A DNA stretch of 7,736 nucleotides from Desulfobulbaceae bacterium UBA2775 (GCA_002352445.1 DEIL01000158.1:1-7736), one strand, 5' to 3'; positions 1-7,110 are shown, counted from the stretch's first letter. Notes: generated from the letters alone by a model not told the origin. A program made the numbers and translations.

Positions 1-50
1 TGGATTAACGGGGTTTTGCTTTTTATACTCAGGTTTTTGAGGCAGAGACA

Positions 51-347
51 CTACAGTTTAGACATAACGCTGGAAACCTTGTCTTCTATAGTCTGTCGTC
101 GGTCTGTACGAGTCCCCATCTTAATAGTGGTTGTAACCCTGGGGGCTCCCATTTCATGTACTTTTTCGTGACAGACCCTAACCGCCGCCATCACTTCATC
201 CCACTCACCTTCGATATTGGTTCCATAGGCATGTAGTTCTGTTTTCAGTCCGGCATCTTTAAGCACTTCATGACAGGCGACCACATACTTCGATACTGAC
301 ACCCCAACTCCCATGGGCACTACGCATAAATCCATAATAATATACAT
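51..347 (-). CDS. MTH1187-family thiamine-binding protein
   Basis: The 98-residue product matches the small MTH1187/YkoF-like family (formerly DUF77), recognised from the N-terminal MDLCVVPMGVGVSVSKYV, the HAYGTNIEGEWDEV segment around residues 40-52 and the final KMGTRTDRRQTIEDKV stretch. Family members are ferredoxin-like alpha/beta proteins of about 100 residues that assemble into oligomers and bind thiamine or related molecules in the cytoplasm; no catalytic activity is established. Length is normal. I chose the ATG at 347 because AGAGAGGA (352-359 on the complement) precedes it at a usual distance; the Met at residue 5 has no Shine-Dalgarno sequence. The gene lies 37 bp downstream of the serine hydrolase on the same strand and may share its transcript. 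No thiamine biosynthesis gene or TPP riboswitch is visible nearby, so the physiological role is open. Confidence 0.88.
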   Translation of the reverse strand: MYIIMDLCVVPMGVGVSVSKYVVACHEVLKDAGLKTELHAYGTNIEGEWDEVMAAVRVCHEKVHEMGAPRVTTTIKMGTRTDRRQTIEDKVSSVMSKL

Positions 348-384
348 ATAATCCTCTCTTTTTCAGGGTGTCTTTTCTTTTTCA

Positions 385-1965
385 CTACAACAGCTTATGC
401 TCTCGTTTCATCTCTTTATAAACCAAGGTAGATACCTGCCGGATGACTTTACTTCTGGAAGCCATCCAACGGCCATAATCATTAGGTCTTGATCGCCTTT
501 CTATGATACCAACAACTACATAGGGATATCTTTTGCCATTCTTTGTCTTGGGAACAAGAATCCCCATATCACCACAAAGATGTGCAGTGGAGCCAGTTTT
601 ATTATAAACAAGAGTTCCCTGGGGTAGTGGTGTTCCGTGATATAACCGATCCCTGCCCGGTAGTGCCATTAAACGTCTGAGTTCTTTCCCGTATGGAAGA
701 TCCTTGTTCCAAAGTGCTCTTAAAAATCGAACATAATCTGAAGGAATAACTTTATTTTTATAGGTTCGCCCGTTTGCCGGTATATATTCCGTAATCTGAG
801 TTTTCCTAAATATGTGCCTGTAATGCTTCTTGAGGATTTTTGCACAGGCTGAAGGACCACCAACCTGCCTCATCACCCAGTTAGTGGCGGAGTTGCTGCT
901 CCTCTGTATCATAGCCTCCATTTTCCTTCTGCTTTTGGGTCCATATTTGTATTTTCCGTTCTTTACCTCGTGAAAAAAAGCGAGCGCAATAAACGGCTTT
1001 ATCATGCTGGCAGCCTGGAATGGCTGATCTGCATTAATATCAACAACGGATTCATCACTCGCCAGGTCAAACACCATCCATCCGGTTGACTCATCTTTCC
1101 TAATCTTTCCTTTTCGTCTTAACCCATTTATATACGATTCTATTGTCTGCTCAAATCGAGTTTGAGAGCCTGAAAAAGAACGATAAGGTTGACCCTTAGT
1201 CGATTTGACCCCACGCTTCTTTTCTACTGTTTTTTCTGCTGTAATTTTCGCGAGGGGGGTGGCCTTTGGAGAAGCAGATCTCTTCTTCCCCACGATAGTC
1301 CCTGGATCGCCCTTATCATTTATCAGACTGGATTCACCATAGACTATTTCATTATTATTTTCTTTGCTTACAGACGTTCTGATTCTTTTTTTCCTGAGTA
1401 GCTTTCCATGTATTTTTGCAATCCTGGTGGTTGCAAGTTTGCCCCCGGTTCTGCGATAAATCAGGGTATAATTTCCATAGTCTGTTTTTTCTATGAACAG
1501 ATTCTTCCTGACCTCCTTGCCAAGATAGTAATAGAGTTTTTTATATCTCTTAATCAAAGCATCAAGGTTAGGCCCCAACCCGTAACTGACATTATAAAGA
1601 CTATGAAAGTCCTGTTCCTTAGTGGCCCAGGCCTCGTCAAATCCTGCCTGTCGCAACAATTCACCGTGTTCAACAAGTGTCTTGGTTACAGTACGGGCAG
1701 AATCATTCCCATCATAAATAATGGCATATTGATTGCCTTTGCCGACAATCTTTAATTTTTTCCTGACCTCTGGGCTAAAAATAGTCTCGAGTTCTTCTTC
1801 ATAATCAAGCACTCTTTCCAGATCTTTTGAGAGAATATAGATTATATCGAATGTATCTCTTTGAGCTGAAACTGCCTCTAATGGAGTCAACTGAGAAAGA
1901 AACAACACCTGAATGCATAGTACCATTAACAGGCTTTTACAAAATGGCATGGTTGTATATTTCAT
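385..1965 (-). CDS. exported serine hydrolase, class A beta-lactamase-like fold
   Basis: This is a 526-residue exported protein. Residues about 8-34 look like a signal peptide (hydrophobic core SLLMVLCIQVLFLS, likely cleavage near AVSA). Residues about 48-198 hold two tandem copies of a roughly 70-residue unit (EVRKKLKIVGKGNQYAIIY at 66 onward; EVRKNLFIEKTDYGNYTLIY at 151 onward), somewhat like SPOR repeats that bind peptidoglycan; that comparison is inference. A basic, low-complexity linker follows (about 200-265). The C-terminal domain (about 270-520) carries the three penicillin-recognising motifs: S320-M-I-K323 (nucleophile and base), S356-S-N358 and K456-T-G-S. The class A omega-loop ExxLN glutamate is not evident in the expected stretch (residues about 388-410), so a cell-wall hydrolase or PBP-like role is at least as likely as antibiotic hydrolysis. 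The Shine-Dalgarno sequence before ATG 1965 is poor, and Met6 is a possible alternative start. Confidence 0.87.
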   Translation of the reverse strand: MKYTTMPFCKSLLMVLCIQVLFLSQLTPLEAVSAQRDTFDIIYILSKDLERVLDYEEELETIFSPEVRKKLKIVGKGNQYAIIYDGNDSARTVTKTLVEHGELLRQAGFDEAWATKEQDFHSLYNVSYGLGPNLDALIKRYKKLYYYLGKEVRKNLFIEKTDYGNYTLIYRRTGGKLATTRIAKIHGKLLRKKRIRTSVSKENNNEIVYGESSLINDKGDPGTIVGKKRSASPKATPLAKITAEKTVEKKRGVKSTKGQPYRSFSGSQTRFEQTIESYINGLRRKGKIRKDESTGWMVFDLASDESVVDINADQPFQAASMIKPFIALAFFHEVKNGKYKYGPKSRRKMEAMIQRSSNSATNWVMRQVGGPSACAKILKKHYRHIFRKTQITEYIPANGRTYKNKVIPSDYVRFLRALWNKDLPYGKELRRLMALPGRDRLYHGTPLPQGTLVYNKTGSTAHLCGDMGILVPKTKNGKRYPYVVVGIIERRSRPNDYGRWMASRSKVIRQVSTLVYKEMKREHKLL

Positions 1966-1990
1966 ATGCTTTTGAATAGGGATTGAGTCT

Positions 1991-2019
1991 ACGATATTTA
2001 TACATAAAGATTGTGTCCA
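1991..2019 (-). promoter_or_regulatory. possible sigma70-type promoter for the serine hydrolase gene
   Basis: On the minus strand TGGACA (2014-2019) and TATCGT (1991-1996) are separated by exactly 17 bp and sit 26 bp before the hydrolase start codon. Each hexamer departs from consensus (TTGACA, TATAAT), so this is a weak, position-supported guess. A second AT-rich -10-like string, TATAAA, overlaps the spacer. Confidence 0.25.
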
Positions 2020-2074
2020 TACCTGCTATACCCCATATCTTTCCTGGTTTAAATCAAAAAGATAAAATATTTAC

Positions 2075-2217
2075 TAACACCCATGAAATGAATTCACAAC
2101 GAAGCATGAAAGTAATGTGACCGGGATTCGGAGGAGTGCCGCCAAACGTCCTCGCAGGCTGTGGATCGAAGTCTCGCAGGCTCGCTTACCTGTTGTGTCA
2201 ACACTCCTCCGAATCCC
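2075..2217 (+). repeat. structured dispersed repeat, copy A (long stem-loop)
   Basis: This non-coding element begins TAACACCCATGAAATGAA and is followed by a hairpin. The arms are 2123-2143 and 2197-2217 around a 53-nt loop (2144-2196). The outer 16 bp (GGGATTCGGAGGAGTG at 2123-2138 against its exact complement at 2202-2217) are perfect. A homologous copy lies inverted at 7111-7253: the loop agrees at 49 of 53 positions and the leader (2075-2122) at about 43 of 49, while the stem has diverged with compensation. The loop contains the 10-nt direct repeat CTCGCAGGCT (2151-2160 and 2173-2182). In this copy the structure can be extended by an outer helix, 2106-2118 with 2236-2248 (12 of 13 pairs). 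No T-run follows the stem, so it is not a standard terminator. An open frame crosses the element, but I regard it as spurious. Confidence 0.88.
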
Positions 2218-2248
2218 TCCTTGTCAGGGGAGCGAACATGACTTTCAT

Positions 2249-2431
2249 ATAAATATAGAAGATCTACTCAGTCTCGTTTCATTTCATTCCTGCTATCAAG
2301 ACACCTTCTGCGAAATAAATATTGTTGCAACAAAGAAGATGACAACCAATATTAACCTAAGACATTGAATCCTTGATAATATTTCAGTGATCTGCTCATA
2401 ATATTCTTGCTTTTTATAACAGAATAAAAAT
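2249..2431. other. AT-rich spacer with no supported gene
   Basis: Between copy A and the glyA remnant I see no RNA gene, terminator or convincing coding sequence. The minus-strand frame can encode a hydrophobic stretch (LILVVIFFVATIFI, around 2310-2350), but it has no nearby start codon with a ribosome binding site, so I do not call it a gene. Confidence 0.4.
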
Positions 2432-2686
2432 ATGGCCGGCATTGTGCTCAATTGCAATTCGGTACCATTCGATAAAAGAAAACTCTTTGATCCCAGTGGT
2501 ATCCGGCTGGGAACTTCGGCAGTTACCAGCGGTGGCTTCAAAGAGAGCGAAATGGCTGCAATAAGCAACCTCATTGAGGCAGTAATCTCGGAACCCCGAA
2601 ATGCAACAGTTAATGAGAAGGTTGCATCCCAGGCCAAAAAACTCTGTTCCGGATTTCCAGCGCCTGGCCTTGAACATTTGCACTAA
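2432..2686 (+). pseudogene. glyA: 3' remnant of serine hydroxymethyltransferase gene (glyA)
   Basis: The 84-residue frame reads as the C-terminal fifth of serine hydroxymethyltransferase, the PLP enzyme that interconverts serine and glycine with tetrahydrofolate. Diagnostic strings are AGIVLNCNSVPFD, the SGIRLGT segment (its Arg corresponds to E. coli Arg363, the substrate-carboxylate ligand) and SGGFKESEM, which replaces the usual TxRGFKExEM. A complete enzyme has about 415-420 residues. The PLP lysine, cofactor site and N-terminal domains are all absent. A stop codon lies in frame at 2417-2419, 12 bases before the ATG, and no glyA-like sequence is seen upstream, so homology starts abruptly near 2435. 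The frame itself is intact to TAA. It is the only gene-derived sequence on the plus strand here. It is probably a dead fragment left by rearrangement; expression as a small protein is unlikely. Confidence 0.85.
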
Positions 2687-2692
2687 TGAAAA

Positions 2693-2762
2693 ATGGACTT
2701 TTTGACTTAGCCATCTGGAACTTCCGATAAGCGTAGACTTCGAGTGACCTTTTTACGAGTAT
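2693..2762 (+). repeat. degenerate dispersed-repeat fragment (CTTTTTACGAGT type)
   Basis: CTTTTTACGAGT at 2749-2760 and the preceding ACTTCGAGTGAC match, with about three differences, the complement of the element at 7618 onward (ACTTCGATTAGACTTTTTATGAGT). A second match, TAGCCAT followed by GGAACTTC (2708-2723), occurs in the same order in both. The two copies lie in opposite orientation, and this one contains extra sequence between the two blocks. ACTCGTAAAAAGTC-like motifs are, to my knowledge, common in intergenic repeats of Desulfobacterota; that is recollection, not a search. Confidence 0.5.
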
Positions 2763-2803
2763 GTGAAAAGACGGAGATCTGTTTTTACTACTGGAAGAAC
2801 ACC

Positions 2804-3178
2804 TTACCGCTCCACAGCCTCCTCAATCGCAGCTGTGATATCTGAAAATGGTCCCATTTTTGACAGGACAGCAACCGGCTCAACCTGCTGGACCTGTTCG
2901 TAAAAAGATTTATCGCTGTAACCACTGAATATTATAATTGGTATTCCGTACTCTGCTTTAATCTGCCGTGCAGCTTCAATACCATTTATATCCCCGGCCA
3001 ACGTTACATCCATCATAATCACTTCCGGCTGCTCCAATCCTGCACGTTCAATCGCCTCTTCACCTGTTGTTGCCACCTCGCTGACAATATAACCGGATGA
3101 ACGCAAATTTTTAGCGAGCATCAGCCCTATAAGAATCTCATCTTCAACCACCATTACCTTAATACCGTCCTGACTCAT
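2804..3178 (-). CDS. single-domain response regulator (CheY-like receiver)
   Basis: The 124-residue protein is a receiver domain alone. The acidic pocket is E12-D13, the phosphoacceptor is D57 (VIMMDVT), the switch residue is S85 (IIIFSGYS) and the conserved lysine is K107. It has no DNA-binding or enzymatic output domain, and the length equals that of a bare receiver. The DINGIEAARQIK segment resembles receivers that partner HisKA_2/HWE kinases. Its ATG (3176-3178) overlaps the kinase stop codon as ATGA, so translation is probably coupled and the kinase is the expected phosphodonor. Phosphorylated D57 would act by protein-protein contact or pass phosphate onward; the target is not in this window. 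No clear intrinsic terminator follows. Confidence 0.93.
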   Translation of the reverse strand: MSQDGIKVMVVEDEILIGLMLAKNLRSSGYIVSEVATTGEEAIERAGLEQPEVIMMDVTLAGDINGIEAARQIKAEYGIPIIIFSGYSDKSFYEQVQQVEPVAVLSKMGPFSDITAAIEEAVER

Positions 3179-5757
3179 ATCCGTTTTATAGCTTTTGGTT
3201 CAGGGAACTTGATCAAATACCGGGTTCCATTTTCTCGATTGACGGTCAATGTTCCCTTGAGCTGCATTTTTACCAGGCTGGTTATTATGATCCGCATGCC
3301 AAAGGAGGTACTGTTCTGCACATCAATATATTCAGGCAGTCCGACACCATCATCACCGATAGCCAAAACTATCTCACCCTCCTGACTCTGTTCAACGTTG
3401 AGATATATTGAACCCGAATGATTTCCCGGAAAGGCATGTTTTACAGCGTTGGTGACAATCTCATTTACCACCAGTCCAAGTGGTACTGCGTAATCAATAT
3501 TGATTGCTACAGGCTCGAAACTCGATAGAAGTTTAACTCTGTTGTCAACCACCATAGTTGCAAGAAGCGACTCGGCAATCTCTTTAAGATAGGACCCCAG
3601 ATCAATTTCAGAAAGATTTTGTGACTGACACAATTTTTCATGCACCAGAGCCATAGCCTTGATTCGATTCTCCGTCTCAAGAAATAGTGTTCTGACCTGC
3701 TCATCTTCAATATCCTGAACCTGCAGATCCAATAGGGAAATGATCACCAGCATATTATTTTTCGTGCGGTGATAAATCTCTTTGAGAAGTACCTCTTTTT
3801 CATCCAGAGATTTCTGCAGCCTCTGATCCTGAACCTTCAGCAGTTTCTCTTTCAGTTTTATACTGCTGACATCATTGATGGTGCCAACCATGACATGTTT
3901 CTTCTGCCAGACAGCAATCTTGCCCCACACCTCCCCATAAAAAGTGGTGCCATCCTTACGGATCCATTGAATGGTGTAGGGAGGAATATTATGTCCCTGT
4001 AGACGCAGTCTGGTATTTTCAGCCACCAGCGGTCGATCATCATTACATACCATATCTCCGGGGGCTGAACCAATTAACTCTTCCCTGGTAGCCCTGAACA
4101 TATCCGCCATTGAACTATTAACATAAGTAAAGAACCCATTCTCAATAATATAGACCCCTGCCATGGAAGCTTCAAGAGTATCATAGTATTGCTGTTGACT
4201 GTTTTTCAGCGCCTCGCTGATTATCTGTCGCCGCTCTACCTCCTTGTCAAGCAGCTGGATGGTCACCTCCAGTTCACCCTTTTTATCACCCAGTTCAATA
4301 TTTCTTCGTTCCACCTCAGATTCCAGAGCTTCTGCATAACGCTTCTGTTTATTCTGCGCCAGCTGCAGCCGCCCAACCATAGCATTGAAGGAGTCAGCAA
4401 GCAGACCAACCTCGTCTGAAGTAGTCACAGGGCAACGTACAAAGAGATTGCCTCCGGCAACACGTTCGGTAGCACCCGCAAGATTTCGCAGGGGCAGCAC
4501 CAGATATCTCACTCTAACAAACACTATGACTATGGCAACACACCCTGTCAACAGGAAGAGGATGACGCTCCTGATTTGAATATTTCTGGTCGTGCTTTTC
4601 AGAGCAACCGCACTTTCCCGTATAGAAGAAAGCATATCATTTTCCCTTACAACAACCCCGAGAATCCAGCTTGATTTTGTCATTCTATGGGTAACGACAA
4701 AATAGGCTTCATTTTCATGATAGATCTTCGACAAATTATTTTCCTGCCCTTTAAGATTACGTGCAAACTCTCTCACATCAATTTTCTCTGAGTCAGCAAG
4801 AGCAGCATCAAGCCTGTCACCGGAATTAATTAATCCGGATTTATCGACAGATATACCAAAAAATGAATAATAGGGTTGAGGAATTGCGATAATCTTGCCA
4901 TTGCGGTCAAGCAGGAAAGAAAAAAGGATCACCTCTTCAGACCATCGACTCTTGTCCGAATAGAGAATATCCCCAATCACATTGTCCAGTGGAACATCAA
5001 TACCTGTCACACCTCGAAAAACACCCTTATTGTCGTAAACAGGTGCACTGGCTGTAAGCATCAGACCATCTATAACATCATCCTTGTAAATATCTGTCCA
5101 GCGCACTTCTGATGAAACATTTTCACTTTTCGTGAAAATTGTCATCGGCTCGCCGTCACGCAAGTCAAACTCCGCAACCGGCGGCAGATTAAATACAGTT
5201 GACTTGGCTTTCAAATCATCGGTACAATATTGACCGATACCTGTTACAGATATTGAGTGACTGGCCAGAGCTTCAGGGTTTTCAGTAAGAATCCGAGTAA
5301 AAAGCGGGGTCATATGAGACAAGGCGGAAATCTCATCTTTTATATCCGGCTCCAGTTCGGCTGCCCCCCAGTAGAGGGTAACAACCGGATCATCAATCAA
5401 ACCTGCCCAAATCTTATTTTGCGGCAAAAGATAAAACTGGGGGCTATCAAACAATCTGGGTGAATGGTTACCCATATCAGAATATATTGCCGAAGCATAA
5501 CTCCCCAGTATCCCGGTGGACGCAGCAATACGACCAAAGACAGCCTCATATCTGTCTGCCCGCTCCCTGACTATCTCCTTGAGATAAGAAAAAGTCTGGG
5601 AGCGAATCTGCACCTCGTTTAACTCTGCAACCTTCTCTCCATAATCGTTGATAGCCCTCAGGGTGACATAGGTAAGTGGAACAATCGACAAGGTAATAAC
5701 AATTGCAAGCAAAATAAAAAGTTTAACACCTAAATGTGACTTAATTTTATTGATCAT
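3175..5757 (-). CDS. membrane sensor histidine kinase, Cache-HAMP-PAS-HisKA_2-HATPase_c
   Basis: Numbering uses the Met at 5755-5757 (860 residues). TM helix 1 spans about 11-31, followed by a large periplasmic region (about 32-395) with Cache-like traits (GVTGIDVPLDN near 250; SWILGVVV near 363). TM helix 2 is about 396-416, HAMP 418-469, a charged coiled coil about 470-517, and PAS 520-637 (GVYIIENGFFTYVNSS). The HisKA_2 dimerisation box holds the phosphorylatable H663 (LLKEIYHRTKNNM). The HATPase domain (about 756-855) shows N770 (N box), DDGVG at 802-806 and SFGM at 818-821. The kinase should sense an extracytoplasmic small ligand and phosphorylate the regulator encoded next, with which it overlaps by four bases. 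An upstream ATG at 5794-5796 would add 13 residues; I prefer the internal start because MINKIKSHLGVKLFILL is a typical N-terminus. The Shine-Dalgarno evidence is weak for both. Confidence 0.92.
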   Translation of the reverse strand: MINKIKSHLGVKLFILLAIVITLSIVPLTYVTLRAINDYGEKVAELNEVQIRSQTFSYLKEIVRERADRYEAVFGRIAASTGILGSYASAIYSDMGNHSPRLFDSPQFYLLPQNKIWAGLIDDPVVTLYWGAAELEPDIKDEISALSHMTPLFTRILTENPEALASHSISVTGIGQYCTDDLKAKSTVFNLPPVAEFDLRDGEPMTIFTKSENVSSEVRWTDIYKDDVIDGLMLTASAPVYDNKGVFRGVTGIDVPLDNVIGDILYSDKSRWSEEVILFSFLLDRNGKIIAIPQPYYSFFGISVDKSGLINSGDRLDAALADSEKIDVREFARNLKGQENNLSKIYHENEAYFVVTHRMTKSSWILGVVVRENDMLSSIRESAVALKSTTRNIQIRSVILFLLTGCVAIVIVFVRVRYLVLPLRNLAGATERVAGGNLFVRCPVTTSDEVGLLADSFNAMVGRLQLAQNKQKRYAEALESEVERRNIELGDKKGELEVTIQLLDKEVERRQIISEALKNSQQQYYDTLEASMAGVYIIENGFFTYVNSSMADMFRATREELIGSAPGDMVCNDDRPLVAENTRLRLQGHNIPPYTIQWIRKDGTTFYGEVWGKIAVWQKKHVMVGTINDVSSIKLKEKLLKVQDQRLQKSLDEKEVLLKEIYHRTKNNMLVIISLLDLQVQDIEDEQVRTLFLETENRIKAMALVHEKLCQSQNLSEIDLGSYLKEIAESLLATMVVDNRVKLLSSFEPVAINIDYAVPLGLVVNEIVTNAVKHAFPGNHSGSIYLNVEQSQEGEIVLAIGDDGVGLPEYIDVQNSTSFGMRIIITSLVKMQLKGTLTVNRENGTRYLIKFPEPKAIKRI

Positions 5758-5856
5758 CACAACGACCCCGGGCAGTTTCTGTAACAAGCATCCCAACCCG
5801 AACAGATCGAAACTTTATAAAATTCTTGGATTAGTACCTTCACGAAAATGATTTTA

Positions 5857-7074
5857 TTAAGGTCTCCAGTCCGGAGTTTTTCCCGTGTCTTTATACAATG
5901 GTTTGTTGTATTTATCGCGCTCTTCGCTGAAGTAGTGAACAGTTTCAGGAAGGAACTCCCTATGATTTGGAAATGCTCCAGCAAACAATTTTCGACATGG
6001 GGAGCGAAAATCCTCAGGGCTAAGCTCAGGATATCGGGCTAGGCAGCAGCCGACAATGGCATCAAAAAAATGGCTTCCCATAAACATATCATAAGTAATA
6101 CTGTTAAATTCTCCACTTTCCATACGATTATAGTTGTTCAGATTGTCCTGAGAGAGGCCGATTTGCCGACGACGACGCATATCAATACCGACACTCAAAT
6201 CCCGGTGGACAATCCGCTGAATCCCGCCTGAGGGATCAAGTTCGAAAAGTACATTCTGACCGTGGGGTTCAAGCATATAACCAAAGTGGAGAAAACAATC
6301 TACCCAATGACGGATAATGGGCAGCATGACGTTTTCTAAAATAAAAACTAAAGGGTCATTGCTGCCGATAAGCTCAAAGAGCAGGGCTGGTTTTTCCGGA
6401 TCAAAAAAATTTTTGCCATAGAGCGCAAAACCGGGCAAAAGTATTCTCTGCTCTAACACCTGCGGAAAGGGCAGCATATCCCGAACGAGATATCCCCAGT
6501 TTTCATTTCGTGCTGTCAAGTTATCAAGGTTTTTATGAGAAATGCCTATCACTTCCCGCAAGAAACCAAACTTGTTGTCAAGGTGATGGATGCCATTTTC
6601 AAGCTCCATGGAAATATTGATGGCCTGTTCAATCACCTCATCACGCATTTTTCTGCCATAGCGCGATACCCTGAAAGGAAAATGCACCTTAAGGGCGTGG
6701 GAAATCTCACAGTCATCGAGAACATAGAGTGTCCTTGTAGATGAGCTCGGCGCTACAGTTATCGACCCGGCAACTGTTCCCGTCTCTTGCATACGGATAA
6801 TATATGGATCGCTTTGAAAATGTTGCAGTACCTGAGGATGAATACAGAAGAGAACGTCCTCTTTTAGAATATATCGATTCAGCAGTTGATCCGTGGGGTT
6901 TGCGGTATAGATATTAACCTGGCTCTTAGGAATTCTCAATGGCACCAGTGCAAAAGACTCATAAATTGAATTCGGCCTATATTGCTGATCCGCCTCTGTA
7001 TAATCTGCATGACTGCTGTATGTTCTGGTACCTTCATTATAGTAGCGATCGGTATAGGCCAGGGGTGGAATCAT
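5857..7074 (-). CDS. IucA/IucC-family siderophore synthetase-like protein, N-terminally short
   Basis: The 405-residue product resembles NIS (nonribosomal-peptide-independent siderophore) synthetases, which adenylate a citrate-type carboxylate with ATP and join it to an amine or alcohol. Visible family motifs are HPQV at 79-82 (family HPWQ), S111-S-T-R114-T (ATP-binding S-x-RT region), K129, E269-P-H271-G-Q273-N274 and R291-D292. Family proteins are usually about 580-620 residues. Here the first ~150 residues, including the canonical EGHPxHPxxKxRxG motif, are missing or degenerate (only NEGTRTYSSH near 13-22 remains comparable). A TGA lies in frame 12 bases before the ATG, so no longer product is possible without a frameshift. 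The Shine-Dalgarno sequence is weak. The gene ends TAATAA, 99 bp before the preferred kinase start, with no terminator between, suggesting an operon. It could be an inactive remnant or a divergent short subfamily. Substrate unknown. Confidence 0.78.
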   Translation of the reverse strand: MIPPLAYTDRYYNEGTRTYSSHADYTEADQQYRPNSIYESFALVPLRIPKSQVNIYTANPTDQLLNRYILKEDVLFCIHPQVLQHFQSDPYIIRMQETGTVAGSITVAPSSSTRTLYVLDDCEISHALKVHFPFRVSRYGRKMRDEVIEQAINISMELENGIHHLDNKFGFLREVIGISHKNLDNLTARNENWGYLVRDMLPFPQVLEQRILLPGFALYGKNFFDPEKPALLFELIGSNDPLVFILENVMLPIIRHWVDCFLHFGYMLEPHGQNVLFELDPSGGIQRIVHRDLSVGIDMRRRRQIGLSQDNLNNYNRMESGEFNSITYDMFMGSHFFDAIVGCCLARYPELSPEDFRSPCRKLFAGAFPNHREFLPETVHYFSEERDKYNKPLYKDTGKTPDWRP

Positions 7075-7110
7075 AGTACAATCTCAGTCTTTCCAGCAGA
7101 TGATGGGAAC

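Noticed and set aside
17..50. Terminator after the thiamine-binding protein gene
   Set aside because: CTCA and TGAG can form only a four-pair stem and no U-tract follows on the minus strand.
1408..1755. 115-codon plus-strand open frame
   Set aside because: It lies wholly antisense to the well-supported serine hydrolase gene and resembles no family.
2075..2217. Integron attC site
   Set aside because: A hairpin just after a stop codon (copy B) recalls attC, but the outer ends do not give the RYYYAAC and GTTRRRY core sites, the stem lacks the unpaired extrahelical bases expected, and there is no integrase.
2123..2217. Rho-independent terminator
   Set aside because: The loop is 53 nt and no T-run follows either arm on either strand.
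2117..2368. Open frame across repeat copy A, with a similar peptide (AKRPRxLWIxVSxARLPVV) encoded by copy B at 7037-7267
   Set aside because: The similarity follows from the nucleotide repeat itself. The frame runs through a hairpin with compensatory changes, has no ribosome binding site and ends in unrelated sequence in each copy. Selection appears to act on the fold, not on a peptide.
2414..2683. Minus-strand frames opposite the glyA remnant
   Set aside because: Antisense shadows of a recognisable plus-strand coding remnant.
5758..5796. Thirteen-residue N-terminal extension of the kinase (start at 5796)
   Set aside because: The extension has no family-like features and the internal Met gives a standard short cytoplasmic lead into the first membrane helix. 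It cannot be excluded because neither start has a strong ribosome binding site.
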